A DNA stretch of 64,000 bases from an uncultured Latescibacterota bacterium (GTDB taxonomy: Bacteria > Latescibacterota > UBA2968 > UBA8231): contig OX638377.1 in assembly GCA_951813615.1 (NCBI GenBank), forward strand, positions 248,001-312,000. Direction: 5' to 3'. Every line of letters begins with the position of its first letter. The first letter of the stretch is position 1. The notes under the pieces are model-generated. The model worked only from the letters and a program-made list of their open reading frames with translations, was not told the DNA's origin and ran no database searches. Positions 18,525 to 26,980 of the stretch are shown piece by piece. Position numbers and translations under genes: made by a program.

Positions 18525-19646
18525 ATGAAAATACGCGATATTGATACCATTCTGATCGACTCTCCGGGCCGCAAATGGACGATTGTGCGGGTCTTTACAG
18601 ACGAGGGCCTCGTGGGCTTGGGAGAGGCCACGTATTCCCAAAAGGAGCCGGTGGTCGTCGCCGCGGTCGAGCACCTCAAACAGGAGCTGATCGGCGAAGA
18701 TCCCGCGCGCATCGAATACTTGTGGCACAAGCTCTATCTGCGCTCCTCGCTAAGCGGCATCTGGCGCATGGCGGGTCCCGTGTGGATGAGCGCCATGAGT
18801 GGCATTGACCAAGCGCTGTGGGACATCAAGGGCAAGGTGGCGAACCTGCCGGTGGTCGAGCTGTTGGGCGGCAAGTTCCGCGACCGAGTCGAGGTCTATA
18901 CGCACTTTGGCGGTACCACGCCCGAGGATTCGGCGAACATGGCGCAAGAAAAGGTGGACGAAGGGTACACCGCGCTCAAAGGCGGCGCGCGGTCGCGGAG
19001 TAGGTCCGACTTCGGTCAGTACGCGGACGATGGCCATCCGACCGAGACGGCAGAGCACTTCGCCGCGGTGCGGGAAGCAGTGGGGCCGGATGTCAAGCTG
19101 TTGATCGATTGTCACGGTCGCTTCACAGTGGCCCAGTGCATCCGCTTGGCCCGCGCCATAGAGTCGTCCGATCTCTACGTGTTTGAGGACCCCGTGCCGC
19201 CGGAAGACCTGAACGCCTATCCAAAAGTGCGGCGGGAAATCTCCATTCCGGTCATGGGCAGCGAGCGGCTGAACACCAAGAGCCACTACCGCCAATTGTT
19301 GGATCTAGACGGCATCGACGTGGCGCAACCGGACCTGATGTACGCTGGCGGGATTACCGAGGTGCGCAAAATCGCGGCCATTGCCGACACCTTTCACGTG
19401 CCCATATCGCCGCACAACACCAAAGGCCCGGTCGGCATCATCGCGGCCGCTCATCTGATGGCTTCCATACCGAATGTGGCTCCCATGGAGTTCGTCACCG
19501 GCATTGCGTGGCGGGACGAGATTATTACCGAGCCGCTGCGAGTGGAGGACAGTTGCATCGTGCTGCCGGACGGCCCGGGTTTTGGCATTGAACTGGACAT
19601 GGATGGGGTGGAAAAACACCGCTGGCGCGTGGGCGACCCACACTGA
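18525..19646 (+). CDS. Mandelate racemase/enolase-superfamily sugar-acid dehydratase (galactonate-dehydratase-like)
   Basis: 373 aa from the ATG at 18525 (AAGGAAGG 9 nt upstream), preferred to a TTG at 18516. Enolase-superfamily N-cap and TIM barrel. Metal ligands are Asp195 (LLIDCHGR), Glu221 (FEDPVPP) and Glu247 (MGSERLN), with general bases His197 and His297 (SPHNTKGP). The Asp-x-His arrangement and QPDLMYAGGITEVRKIA match D-galactonate dehydratase and relatives, which remove water from sugar acids to give 2-keto-3-deoxy acids. Cytosolic. It is 7 nt upstream of a discoidin/FlgD-Ig gene, paralleling the isochorismatase-discoidin pair at 9724-12950. Exact sugar acid unknown. Confidence 0.8.
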   Translation: MKIRDIDTILIDSPGRKWTIVRVFTDEGLVGLGEATYSQKEPVVVAAVEHLKQELIGEDPARIEYLWHKLYLRSSLSGIWRMAGPVWMSAMSGIDQALWDIKGKVANLPVVELLGGKFRDRVEVYTHFGGTTPEDSANMAQEKVDEGYTALKGGARSRSRSDFGQYADDGHPTETAEHFAAVREAVGPDVKLLIDCHGRFTVAQCIRLARAIESSDLYVFEDPVPPEDLNAYPKVRREISIPVMGSERLNTKSHYRQLLDLDGIDVAQPDLMYAGGITEVRKIAAIADTFHVPISPHNTKGPVGIIAAAHLMASIPNVAPMEFVTGIAWRDEIITEPLRVEDSCIVLPDGPGFGIELDMDGVEKHRWRVGDPH

Positions 19647-19653
19647 TGCTGCC

Positions 19654-22149
19654 ATGAAAAGCGTTGCGATTGTGGGTACAACCCTGCTGACGGCAGCGGC
19701 GGCGTGGTGCCAAGCGTACCAACTCGACGAGAGCGGATTGACTGTCGCTCCAGAGCACTGGCCGGAGTGGGGCTTTCCGCGGGGTAGCCTAGACTTCAGC
19801 GACGAAGGCGTCCGGCCCGCCTTTGTCCGCGAACAGGTCAACGCTGCCTTGGACGCTAGCTCGTTCACCTATGGGGACGGGGCGCAGGGCGGTATCCGCA
19901 ACGCTGGAACCGACCTCGCAGGAGCCGCCAACATCTTAGATGGCCGGGAGGATACCTTCTGGGAACCGAACTTGGCGGACCCACTCGACAAGTGGTGGGT
20001 CGAAATCGACTTGGGGCGGCTGGTGTGGGCGCAGAAGGTGGTGGTGAAGTTCGCCGTTGAAGGCCAAGGCGATCCATTCCTGCAGTTCAAGGTGCTCACT
20101 GCCAATGGCGACCCCGCCTTCCTGCAAAGCAAGTCCTTCAGCTACCTGCCCGCCGGCCACAGCGAGGGATTAAACAAATCGCAGCGCGTCTATGAGTTCG
20201 AGTTGCAGCCTACCCGCCAAGTGGACCCGGGGCTTACCGGTCGTCTGATTCAGTTTCTCCAAGTGGTGGCGACGGCCAGCGATTTGGGCCAGGCCGAGCA
20301 AATCAGTGCCGTGCGCTGGAACAGCCTACCGGAGGAAGAGCGCGGCGATGTGCTCTACTTCCGCCGCGAGTCTTCCGGCGTTTTGCGGCCGATAGACCAA
20401 GCAACGTACGAGGCCATTGAGGCGGAATGGCAAGGCCCAGTCGAATACTACCGCCGGGAGCGGCCGCGACTGACCCAAGTCGAGGTGTGGACTATGGGTG
20501 ACAACATTAGCCTTGGTGCCCTAGATCGCGGCGGGGAGATTGTCGGTTACGGCAACTTGGGTGCGGAAAAGCTAACCGTGGACGGCGAGTGGGGATCCTT
20601 CTGGAGCGTGGAAGTGGGTTTTAGCGGCAACGATCCGGCGGTTGTATTTCAGGATCCGCATCGCAATATCTATTTCGACTTGGGAACCTGGTACTGGGTC
20701 AACCGCGCCGCCATCGTCTTTGGCGATAGGTATAGCCGAGCGTTTCCCAATTACGGGATCGCGCTTTCCGACGGCAGCCGCGCACCGGACGGTAGCTTGA
20801 GCTACGTCGCATTGACGGCGCGCGGCTTGGAAGGTGGAGAGGGAACCGCGCATCGCAATATTCTCTTTCAGGACAATGTATTTCCGCTGACCAAGGCGCG
20901 TTACTTCAGGATGAATTACACCTTGGTCAAGGGGTCGGCCCGCCCGGCCATCCGCGAGATACAGCTATACGGACGCGGCTTTCTCCCCGAGGTATCGCTC
21001 ACGTCTGAGCCGATCGAATTGGGGCACGCCGCCCGCATTCTGTCGGCCATGCACTGGACGGATACCGCGCCGCCCGGTACCCAAGTGCGCGTCCGCACTC
21101 GCAGTGGGAATCAGCTCGACCAGAACATCCGCTACTTTTCGAACACGGGCCAAGAAGTAAACGAGGCCAAGTACCGCAAACTGCTCAGCTTTCAGCGCGG
21201 CGATTCGACTATTACCATCATCCCCGGTGCGGATTGGAGCTCGTGGAGTTTGCCTTATTCGGCTACGGGTGCGCCCATCACCTCGCCGAGTCCGCGTCGC
21301 TACGTGATGATCGAGGCGACCCTGCGCTCGGACGATCCAGACGCGGCCGCGTTGCTGCGTTCTCTGCGTCTTGTACTGGACGCGCCCCTTGCCAGCCAAA
21401 TTTTCGGCGAGATCGTCCCCAACAAAACGTCCCAGCGCGGGCAGCCGCAGACCTTGACCTTGCTCTTGCGGCCCGCGTTTCAAGACGGCAATAGCGGGTT
21501 CGACCAAGTGCTAGTGGAACTGCCGCCGGGTGCGGAGATGGACCTGATCGACGGAGCCGTGGGTGACGAGCAGTACGGACGCGATCAGTTAGAGCGGCTG
21601 CCGACGGGCCCGGATTCGCTGTGGGTGCGGCTACCCGCGCCGGTAGAGCAGGGGCAGGATGTTGCCGTGTCGCTGCGCTTTTCCGGCGCGCTCTACTTGG
21701 TGAGCAATGCCTTTGAGGTGCAAGTCGGGCGCGGCCAAGGAGCCGACCAAGTGTGGCAGCGGGTGGATGGCGGAGTCAACGGAGGTCGCAGCCTGACTGT
21801 GTTTACGCCCTTTACCAAGGCCATTTTGGGTGAGGTGGTCGCGTCGTCGAATCCGTTTACGCCCAATGGGGACGGGATCAATGACGCGGTGGAATTGGTC
21901 TTTCCGGTGTTCCAAGTGCAGGGAGCCAAGGCGTTGATTCTGGAGGTCTATGGCTTGGACGGCCAGTCGGTGCAGCGCATCGAGCAGGCGGTCGCAACCG
22001 CCGCAGGGGTCCAGCGGCTGACTTGGGATGGCCGCGACCGACAGGGCCGGCTGCTGCCACCGGGACTGTACGTGTGTCGCGTCGGAGTGGAAGTGGACGC
22101 CGAAGGCGAGCAAACTACGAGTACCAAACTCGTCGCTAGCGTGTACTAG
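19654..22149 (+). CDS. Large secreted discoidin/FlgD-Ig protein, paralog of 10431..12950
   Basis: 831 aa from the ATG at 19654, which starts a signal peptide (MKSVAIVGTTLLTAAAAWCQA); the open frame extends 180 nt upstream only inside the preceding gene. Discoidin-like stretches: ILDGREDTFWEPN...WWVEIDLGRLVWAQKVVVKF and the LTVDGEWGSFWSVE...YFDLGTWYWVNRAAIVFG region. NSLPEEERGDVLYF and YRKLLSFQRGDSTI are shared word for word with the paralog at 10431. The FlgD-type Ig tail has FTPNGDGINDAVELVF and WDGRDRQGRLLPPGLY. Overall identity to the paralog is high (estimated 55-65%). Likely a surface or periplasmic binding protein whose expression is tied to sugar-acid degradation. Confidence 0.75.
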   Translation: MKSVAIVGTTLLTAAAAWCQAYQLDESGLTVAPEHWPEWGFPRGSLDFSDEGVRPAFVREQVNAALDASSFTYGDGAQGGIRNAGTDLAGAANILDGREDTFWEPNLADPLDKWWVEIDLGRLVWAQKVVVKFAVEGQGDPFLQFKVLTANGDPAFLQSKSFSYLPAGHSEGLNKSQRVYEFELQPTRQVDPGLTGRLIQFLQVVATASDLGQAEQISAVRWNSLPEEERGDVLYFRRESSGVLRPIDQATYEAIEAEWQGPVEYYRRERPRLTQVEVWTMGDNISLGALDRGGEIVGYGNLGAEKLTVDGEWGSFWSVEVGFSGNDPAVVFQDPHRNIYFDLGTWYWVNRAAIVFGDRYSRAFPNYGIALSDGSRAPDGSLSYVALTARGLEGGEGTAHRNILFQDNVFPLTKARYFRMNYTLVKGSARPAIREIQLYGRGFLPEVSLTSEPIELGHAARILSAMHWTDTAPPGTQVRVRTRSGNQLDQNIRYFSNTGQEVNEAKYRKLLSFQRGDSTITIIPGADWSSWSLPYSATGAPITSPSPRRYVMIEATLRSDDPDAAALLRSLRLVLDAPLASQIFGEIVPNKTSQRGQPQTLTLLLRPAFQDGNSGFDQVLVELPPGAEMDLIDGAVGDEQYGRDQLERLPTGPDSLWVRLPAPVEQGQDVAVSLRFSGALYLVSNAFEVQVGRGQGADQVWQRVDGGVNGGRSLTVFTPFTKAILGEVVASSNPFTPNGDGINDAVELVFPVFQVQGAKALILEVYGLDGQSVQRIEQAVATAAGVQRLTWDGRDRQGRLLPPGLYVCRVGVEVDAEGEQTTSTKLVASVY

Positions 22150-22245
22150 GTAGCTGTCTTGTATGCCTTGTGGCCGTCCGATACCCTATCGACTGTTACA
22201 AGAGGTGCCTCTGCACCTAAATGCTAGCGACTGAGATAGCCTCTA

Positions 22246-23865
22246 GTGTCTGCGTTTTCCGCAAATATAACCAGCGGCCTTTGCGTCCTGTGGACGTGCT
22301 GCGCCGCAGCCGAGCCGCTTGCGCCCTTCGTCGATGTGGCTGCTGAACTTGGCCTGACTCGCATCCACACGAGCGGCAGCTTAGAGAAAGGCTATATCCC
22401 CGAGGCCAAAGGCGGCGGCACGGCCGCGCTCGACTTTGACCGCGACGGCGACCAAGACCTGTACTGGGTCAATGGCAAAGGCGGCGGCCACGCGCTTTTC
22501 CGCAACGACGGCTTGGCCGGCTTTGTCGATGTGGGTGAGACGTTTGGGGTCGCGGGTCGCGGTTGGGGTATGGGCGCGACTAGCGCGGACTTTGACAACG
22601 ATGGGGACCAAGACCTGTACGCGACGCAATTGCGGGATAATCTGCTTTACCGCAACGACGGTGATCGCTTTGTCGATGTGGCCGCAGCGGCTGGTGTAGC
22701 CACACCCCATTGGAGCACGGGTGCGGCTTGGGCCGACTACGACCGCGACGGCGACCTCGATCTATACGTGGCGAGCTATGCGGTATTCGATTCGACTGAG
22801 GTTGAACGCTTAGGTGCGCAGTGGAAGGGGGTGGAGGTCTTCGTCGGCCCGAGGGGATTGATGGGGGCTGCGGATGTGTTCTATCGCAACGACGGCGACG
22901 GGTTTGCTGACATCACCACTTGGGCGCGCCTCAACCATCCCTCCCCAGGCTACGGCTTGGGCGTCTTGTTTGTGGACGCGGATGCCGACGGCTGGCCCGA
23001 CTTATTTGTGGCCAATGACTCCAGCCCGAACTTTTTTTATCGCAATCGCGGTGATGGCCGCTTTAGCGACCGCTCCCTTCCGGCCCGCTTGGCCTATGGC
23101 CGCAGTGGACAAATCCAAGCGAGTATGGGGGTAGCTTGGGGTGACTACGACAACGACGGCCGCCCCGATTTGCTCGCCACGCATTTTGAAGATGAGTACA
23201 ATACTCTCTATCGCAACGAGGGCGATGGCACCTTTGCAGATGTCAGCGCGGAAGCTGCCTTGACGCAGCCGGGATGGGCGCACGTTGGTTTTGGCACGGG
23301 GTTTTTCGACTATGACCACGATGGCGACCTCGATCTGTTGGTGGCCAACGGCCACGTGTATCCGCAGATCGACCGCGCCGGCAGCGGCAGTGCGTATGCC
23401 CAGCCCAATCAGCTTTTTGCCAATGTTGGCGACGGAACGTTTACGCAGGTCGCGCTCGGCTCCGAGGTGCCCCGCGTCAGCCGTGGGGCCAACGTGTTCG
23501 ACTTTGACAACGACGGCGACTTGGATGTTTTCGTGGCCAATCTCGACGATCGGCCCTCGCTGTTGCGGAACGATGTGGGCAACCGGCGGAATTGGTTGGG
23601 CCTGCGCTTGGTTGGGACGCGCGGCAATCGCGATGGCATTGGTGCCCGAGCGCGACTCGTTGCTGGCAAGCGGACGCAAATTCGCGATCTCATCTGCGGC
23701 AGCAGTTTCCTCTCCAGCGAGGACCGCCGCCTCCACTTCGGGCTGGGGCGCGTCGAGCGGGTCGATACGCTCGAAGTGCGCTGGCCGGATCAACACCGCG
23801 AAATTTTTACCGACCTGCCGGTCAATCGGTACTTGACGATAGAAGAGAGAAATAGAGAGCAATGA
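22246..23865 (+). CDS. CRTAC1-type secreted FG-GAP/VCBS repeat protein with ASPIC/UnbV domain
   Basis: 539 aa. Repeated calcium-binding FG-GAP/VCBS blades of the form DFDRDGDQDLYW, DFDNDGDQDLYA, DYDRDGDLDLYV, DADADGWPDLFV, DYDNDGRPDLLA, DYDHDGDLDLLV and DFDNDGDLDVFV predict a seven-bladed propeller. The C-terminus (NWLGLRLVGTRGNRDGIGARARLV ... LEVRWPDQ) is an ASPIC/UnbV domain. The start is uncertain: a GTG at 22246 gives a short, weak signal-like segment (GLCVLWTCCAAAEP), and there is no good Shine-Dalgarno; an in-frame stop at 22237 limits alternatives. The 96-nt upstream gap holds a 6-bp hairpin (22203-22218) without a T tract. Probably secreted adhesin-like; role unknown. Confidence 0.75.
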   Translation: MSAFSANITSGLCVLWTCCAAAEPLAPFVDVAAELGLTRIHTSGSLEKGYIPEAKGGGTAALDFDRDGDQDLYWVNGKGGGHALFRNDGLAGFVDVGETFGVAGRGWGMGATSADFDNDGDQDLYATQLRDNLLYRNDGDRFVDVAAAAGVATPHWSTGAAWADYDRDGDLDLYVASYAVFDSTEVERLGAQWKGVEVFVGPRGLMGAADVFYRNDGDGFADITTWARLNHPSPGYGLGVLFVDADADGWPDLFVANDSSPNFFYRNRGDGRFSDRSLPARLAYGRSGQIQASMGVAWGDYDNDGRPDLLATHFEDEYNTLYRNEGDGTFADVSAEAALTQPGWAHVGFGTGFFDYDHDGDLDLLVANGHVYPQIDRAGSGSAYAQPNQLFANVGDGTFTQVALGSEVPRVSRGANVFDFDNDGDLDVFVANLDDRPSLLRNDVGNRRNWLGLRLVGTRGNRDGIGARARLVAGKRTQIRDLICGSSFLSSEDRRLHFGLGRVERVDTLEVRWPDQHREIFTDLPVNRYLTIEERNREQ

Positions 23866-23898
23866 TCTGTTTCTAGTAATCACTGACGTTACGCAGGG

Positions 23899-23927
23899 GT
23901 AGGGGCGACTCTAAGAGTCGCCCCTAC
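23899..23927. repeat. REP-like perfect palindrome
   Basis: Two 14-base arms (GTAGGGGCGACTCT at 23899-23912 and AGAGTCGCCCCTAC at 23914-23927) are exact reverse complements around a single A. A weaker partial copy (TGTCGCCCTTAC) follows at 23929-23940. There is no T tract, so it is not a standard terminator. GC-rich palindromes starting GTAGGGGCGA are widespread dispersed intergenic repeats in several bacterial groups, from memory. Confidence 0.7.
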
Positions 23928-23973
23928 ATGTCGCCCTTACATAAATAATTTCTAATCACAGGGGTAAAGAAAC

Positions 23974-24849
23974 ATGCGCTTCTTAAATGTTTGTGCATTA
24001 ATCGCGGCGCTGTTGGCTGCTGGCCCAGCGACCGCCGAGTTGTCGCTTCACCAGCTCAGCGACGCGGTGTACGTGTTGCAAGGCGGTGGTGGCAATGTCG
24101 GGGTTTGCGTCGGCGGCGACGGCATTCTTTTGGTAGATGATAAATTGGCGTCGCAGGCCGATGCGGTTCGCGCTGCGCTAGCCCGCTTTGACGGCCAGCC
24201 CGAGTACATCTTCAACACGCATTTCCACGGCGACCACACCGGCGGCAACCGCGCCTTTGGCCAGCACGCGACGATTTTGGCCCACGCCAATGTGCGCAAA
24301 CGCTTGGCGACGGGCGGTGAATTTGGCAAGCGGCACATTGAGCCTGAGACGACAGTTGCCTTGCCCGTGATTGCGTTTGAGCAGTCGGCGTCTGTGTTCT
24401 TCAACGGCGAGGAAATCCGCGCCGTTCACTTTCCCCACGGCCATACCGACGGGGACATCGCCGTATTTTTTGTCAACGCCCAGATCGCCCATCTCGGCGA
24501 CCTGTTTTTCAACGGCCTCTTCCCCTTTGTCGATCTAGAGTACGGCGGTGACGTCGAGACCCTGACGGAGCACATCGCCGCGCTCATCGGCCAGCTTTCC
24601 GCGGACGCGAAAATCATCCCTGGTCACGGTCCGGTCGCCACGCTTGACGATTTGAAGGCTTACCACCGCATGTTGGTGGAGACTACGGATAGCGTGCGCA
24701 CGCGCCGGAGTGCGGGCATGTCGCTCGACCAGATCAGCGCCGAGGGACTCGACGCTCAATGGGCCTCGTGGGAGTGGTCTTTCGTGCCAGCGCAGCGCTG
24801 GATCGAAACGGTCTATTGGAGCTTGGAAGCGGGGGTAGGGAACGATTGA
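23974..24849 (+). CDS. Periplasmic MBL-fold metallohydrolase
   Basis: 291 aa with a signal peptide (MRFLNVCALIAALLAAGPATA). The metallo-beta-lactamase fold carries THFHGDHTGG (His83, His85, Asp87, His88), HGHTDGD and a late PGHGPV, giving the usual two-zinc ligand set. Domain order and length match the secreted 'Zn-dependent hydrolase' group related to subclass B beta-lactamases and quinoprotein-relay enzymes (SoxH-like), whose substrates are mostly unknown. The AGGGGTAAAG stretch upstream gives a modest ribosome-binding site. It stands between two secreted-protein genes and is probably transcribed alone. There is no basis to call it an antibiotic-resistance gene. Confidence 0.8.
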   Translation: MRFLNVCALIAALLAAGPATAELSLHQLSDAVYVLQGGGGNVGVCVGGDGILLVDDKLASQADAVRAALARFDGQPEYIFNTHFHGDHTGGNRAFGQHATILAHANVRKRLATGGEFGKRHIEPETTVALPVIAFEQSASVFFNGEEIRAVHFPHGHTDGDIAVFFVNAQIAHLGDLFFNGLFPFVDLEYGGDVETLTEHIAALIGQLSADAKIIPGHGPVATLDDLKAYHRMLVETTDSVRTRRSAGMSLDQISAEGLDAQWASWEWSFVPAQRWIETVYWSLEAGVGND

Positions 24850-24864
24850 TGGAAAGTTGTTGAT

Positions 24865-24915
24865 ACGGTCTGTTGCTGACCATAGTTTAGTACTCGATGG
24901 AATCAGACCGTTTTT
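24865..24915 (+). terminator. Possible terminator after the MBL-fold gene
   Basis: ACGGTCTG (24865-24872) pairs perfectly with CAGACCGT (24904-24911), followed by TTTTT (24911-24915). The T run is good, but the 31-nt loop is long for an intrinsic terminator, so the call is tentative. Confidence 0.4.
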
Positions 24916-24955
24916 CGCTATGCAGTCTTGTGGAAATTTCTATGGAGGTGTTGTC

Positions 24956-26809
24956 ATGTTGAGATTCGCCGTTGTTGGATGCGTAGTGCTGTGGAGCGGC
25001 CTCGCCGAGGCGATCAAGTGGGATTTCGACGATGGGACGATGCAAGGGTGGTCTGCTAAAAGAAATTTTGAATGGGGTGGGCCAAATGAATTTAATCTGT
25101 TTCCAGGGGAGGTCGAGGACGGCGTGTGGAGGGTCGATGTCTCGCCCTCGGTGGTGGGAGAAAAGGATCCTTATCCGAACGCGATCTTGATTTCTTATCC
25201 CATCGGCTACGATTCGCACCTGTTCGACCGGGTGCGAGTTCGGTTCCGCACTGTGCATGACCGCCCTACGGTAGGGCGCGTTGGGCTTGCTTGGACTAAT
25301 GAGCTTAACCTCGCGACACCAGGGCACGATCCAGAAGAGTCGTCAGAAAACCGATTTGCGATCCCCTCCACAGACTTCGCGTACACGACCGAGTGGCAGG
25401 AAGTAGAATTCTCTCTCTCCGGCCAAGATGAGATCGTGTGGGCGGGGGTTTTACGGGATATTCGGCTGCGTTTTAGCTTGGATCGAAACGAAGCGGAGGA
25501 GTCCCGGTCGGTGGATGAGGTGGTCGGGCACTTTGAGATCGACTGGATCGAGTTGACCGGCCCTGAAGAGCGCTCGCAGGGCGAATTAGCCTTGCCGCCA
25601 GTGAAGTATTTTGAGTTTGATGATCCCGGTCTTTTTGCGCCACCGGTGTTCTATCCGATTGCACCGGGTTTAGGGTATTGGGGGAATGGCGTTTTGATCG
25701 ACTTAGATGACGATGGCGACTTAGACCTTTTCTCTACTCGTTATCTCCCCTATGAGGGGGGGGATTCCGTTTCGGGTTGGGGCTGGGTCATGGCCCTCAA
25801 TGATGGTAGTGGGGCCTTTGAAACCGCGCGCATCGAGTACCCTCAATACGAGGGACTGGGCCCTTGGTCTATACTCGCCAGTGATGTGGATGGCAATGGC
25901 CGAGACGAGATTATAATAAGACAAGCAGGCTTCATAGAGGCTTGGTCTATCGGGCCAGATCTCCAGGAAGAGATACTCAGTATAAGTCAGGGCGACCTTG
26001 AATCGCTATGGGAGGATTTGTACTCCAGCAGCAGCAACTCAGGTTTGCTTCCAGGGGTATGGGTAAAAGGCGATTTTGATGGCGATGGGCGGCAGGAGGC
26101 GCTCGTGGAACTCCAACGCAACCCCATTGAAGGGGACATGGGACTCGTTGTGAAAAGGCTGTCCGCAGAAGGGATGCTGTCCGAAGAGGTGCTGGAGGTG
26201 CTGTATGATGAGCATTTGTTTGTGCGTTCAGGGGTGGCGGTGCGCGATTTGAACGCCGATGGGGTAGATGATTGGGTGTTTGTCGGCGGCAATCGAGCAT
26301 CGGGCTTTGGGGTATTTGTCGAGTGGGGTGGGGGCTTGAATCCGACCCAAGAAGAGGAGACGCATCGCTTGATTGGCGATGGGAGCGGGGTGTTGCCCGG
26401 CGATGTGGATGACGATGGCGATCTGGACTTGGTAGTGTTGGATCCGACCTTGGGCGGCGTGCATGTGCTCAAGAATTCGGGAGGTGGGCAGCCGACGGCG
26501 GTGATGACAGCGGCGATTGCTGTGCCGGCGCAGTATCGGCTGGGCGACAGCTATCCCAATCCGTTCAATCCGGCGGTGGTGATTCCCCTCGATTTGGCGA
26601 CGGACGCAGCGGGGGTGTCGCTGACGGTGTACGACGTGTTGGGGCGTCGGGTGCGGCAGTTGTGGCAGGGGGCACTACCGGTGGGTACGCATCGGTTTAT
26701 GTGGAATGGCCGCGACGAGGTGGGCAGGAATGTGGCCGCTGGCGTGTATCTCTATCGGGCCGATGTGGATGGCCGCGTGGAAACCAAGAAGATGATGAAG
26801 CTGCCTTAG
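24956..26809 (+). CDS. Secreted FG-GAP-like protein with type A-like C-terminal sorting domain
   Basis: 617 aa from the ATG at 24956 (TGGAGG about 8 nt upstream); signal peptide MLRFAVVGCVVLWSGLAEA. The N-terminal half looks like a carbohydrate-binding jelly roll (KWDFDDGTMQGW...VRVRFRTVHD). A run of Asp-rich FG-GAP blades follows (DLDDDGDLDLFS, DVDGNGRDEIII, DFDGDGRQEALV, DLNADGVDDWVF, DVDDDGDLDLVV). The final ~90 residues (LGDSYPNPFNPAVVIPL ... TVYDVLGRRVRQL ... WNGRDEVGRNVAAGVYLYR) are the 'YPNPFNP' type A-like secretion/sorting domain familiar from type IX secretion. It suggests that this cell exports proteins by a T9SS-like or related route. Confidence 0.75.
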   Translation: MLRFAVVGCVVLWSGLAEAIKWDFDDGTMQGWSAKRNFEWGGPNEFNLFPGEVEDGVWRVDVSPSVVGEKDPYPNAILISYPIGYDSHLFDRVRVRFRTVHDRPTVGRVGLAWTNELNLATPGHDPEESSENRFAIPSTDFAYTTEWQEVEFSLSGQDEIVWAGVLRDIRLRFSLDRNEAEESRSVDEVVGHFEIDWIELTGPEERSQGELALPPVKYFEFDDPGLFAPPVFYPIAPGLGYWGNGVLIDLDDDGDLDLFSTRYLPYEGGDSVSGWGWVMALNDGSGAFETARIEYPQYEGLGPWSILASDVDGNGRDEIIIRQAGFIEAWSIGPDLQEEILSISQGDLESLWEDLYSSSSNSGLLPGVWVKGDFDGDGRQEALVELQRNPIEGDMGLVVKRLSAEGMLSEEVLEVLYDEHLFVRSGVAVRDLNADGVDDWVFVGGNRASGFGVFVEWGGGLNPTQEEETHRLIGDGSGVLPGDVDDDGDLDLVVLDPTLGGVHVLKNSGGGQPTAVMTAAIAVPAQYRLGDSYPNPFNPAVVIPLDLATDAAGVSLTVYDVLGRRVRQLWQGALPVGTHRFMWNGRDEVGRNVAAGVYLYRADVDGRVETKKMMKLP

Positions 26810-26904
26810 GACGCATTCCGTCGGCTCAGCCGCCGTGGATTGAAGCCCTTCACGCCGAGGGTTTTCCCCAGAAAAATCCAGCTATCCAGCCTCTTCTACT
26901 GCTC

Positions 26905-26933
26905 TTGACAGCAGGGGAGGGGCGTTCCATAAT
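26905..26933 (+). promoter_or_regulatory. Sigma70-type promoter for the molybdenum hydroxylase operon
   Basis: TTGACA (26905-26910), exactly 17 nt, then CATAAT (26928-26933), in the gap after the FG-GAP gene. Predicted start near 26940, leaving a leader of about 40 nt with AAGGAGG before the TTG start at 26981. Confidence 0.65.
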
Positions 26934-26980
26934 TAGGCGCGAACTCAGCGATCACTACTTACAAGCAAGGAGGCTTTTCC

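Noticed and set aside
23974..24849. Antibiotic-resistance metallo-beta-lactamase
   Set aside because: The MBL fold and zinc ligands are present, but these are shared by many unrelated hydrolases and nothing points to beta-lactams.
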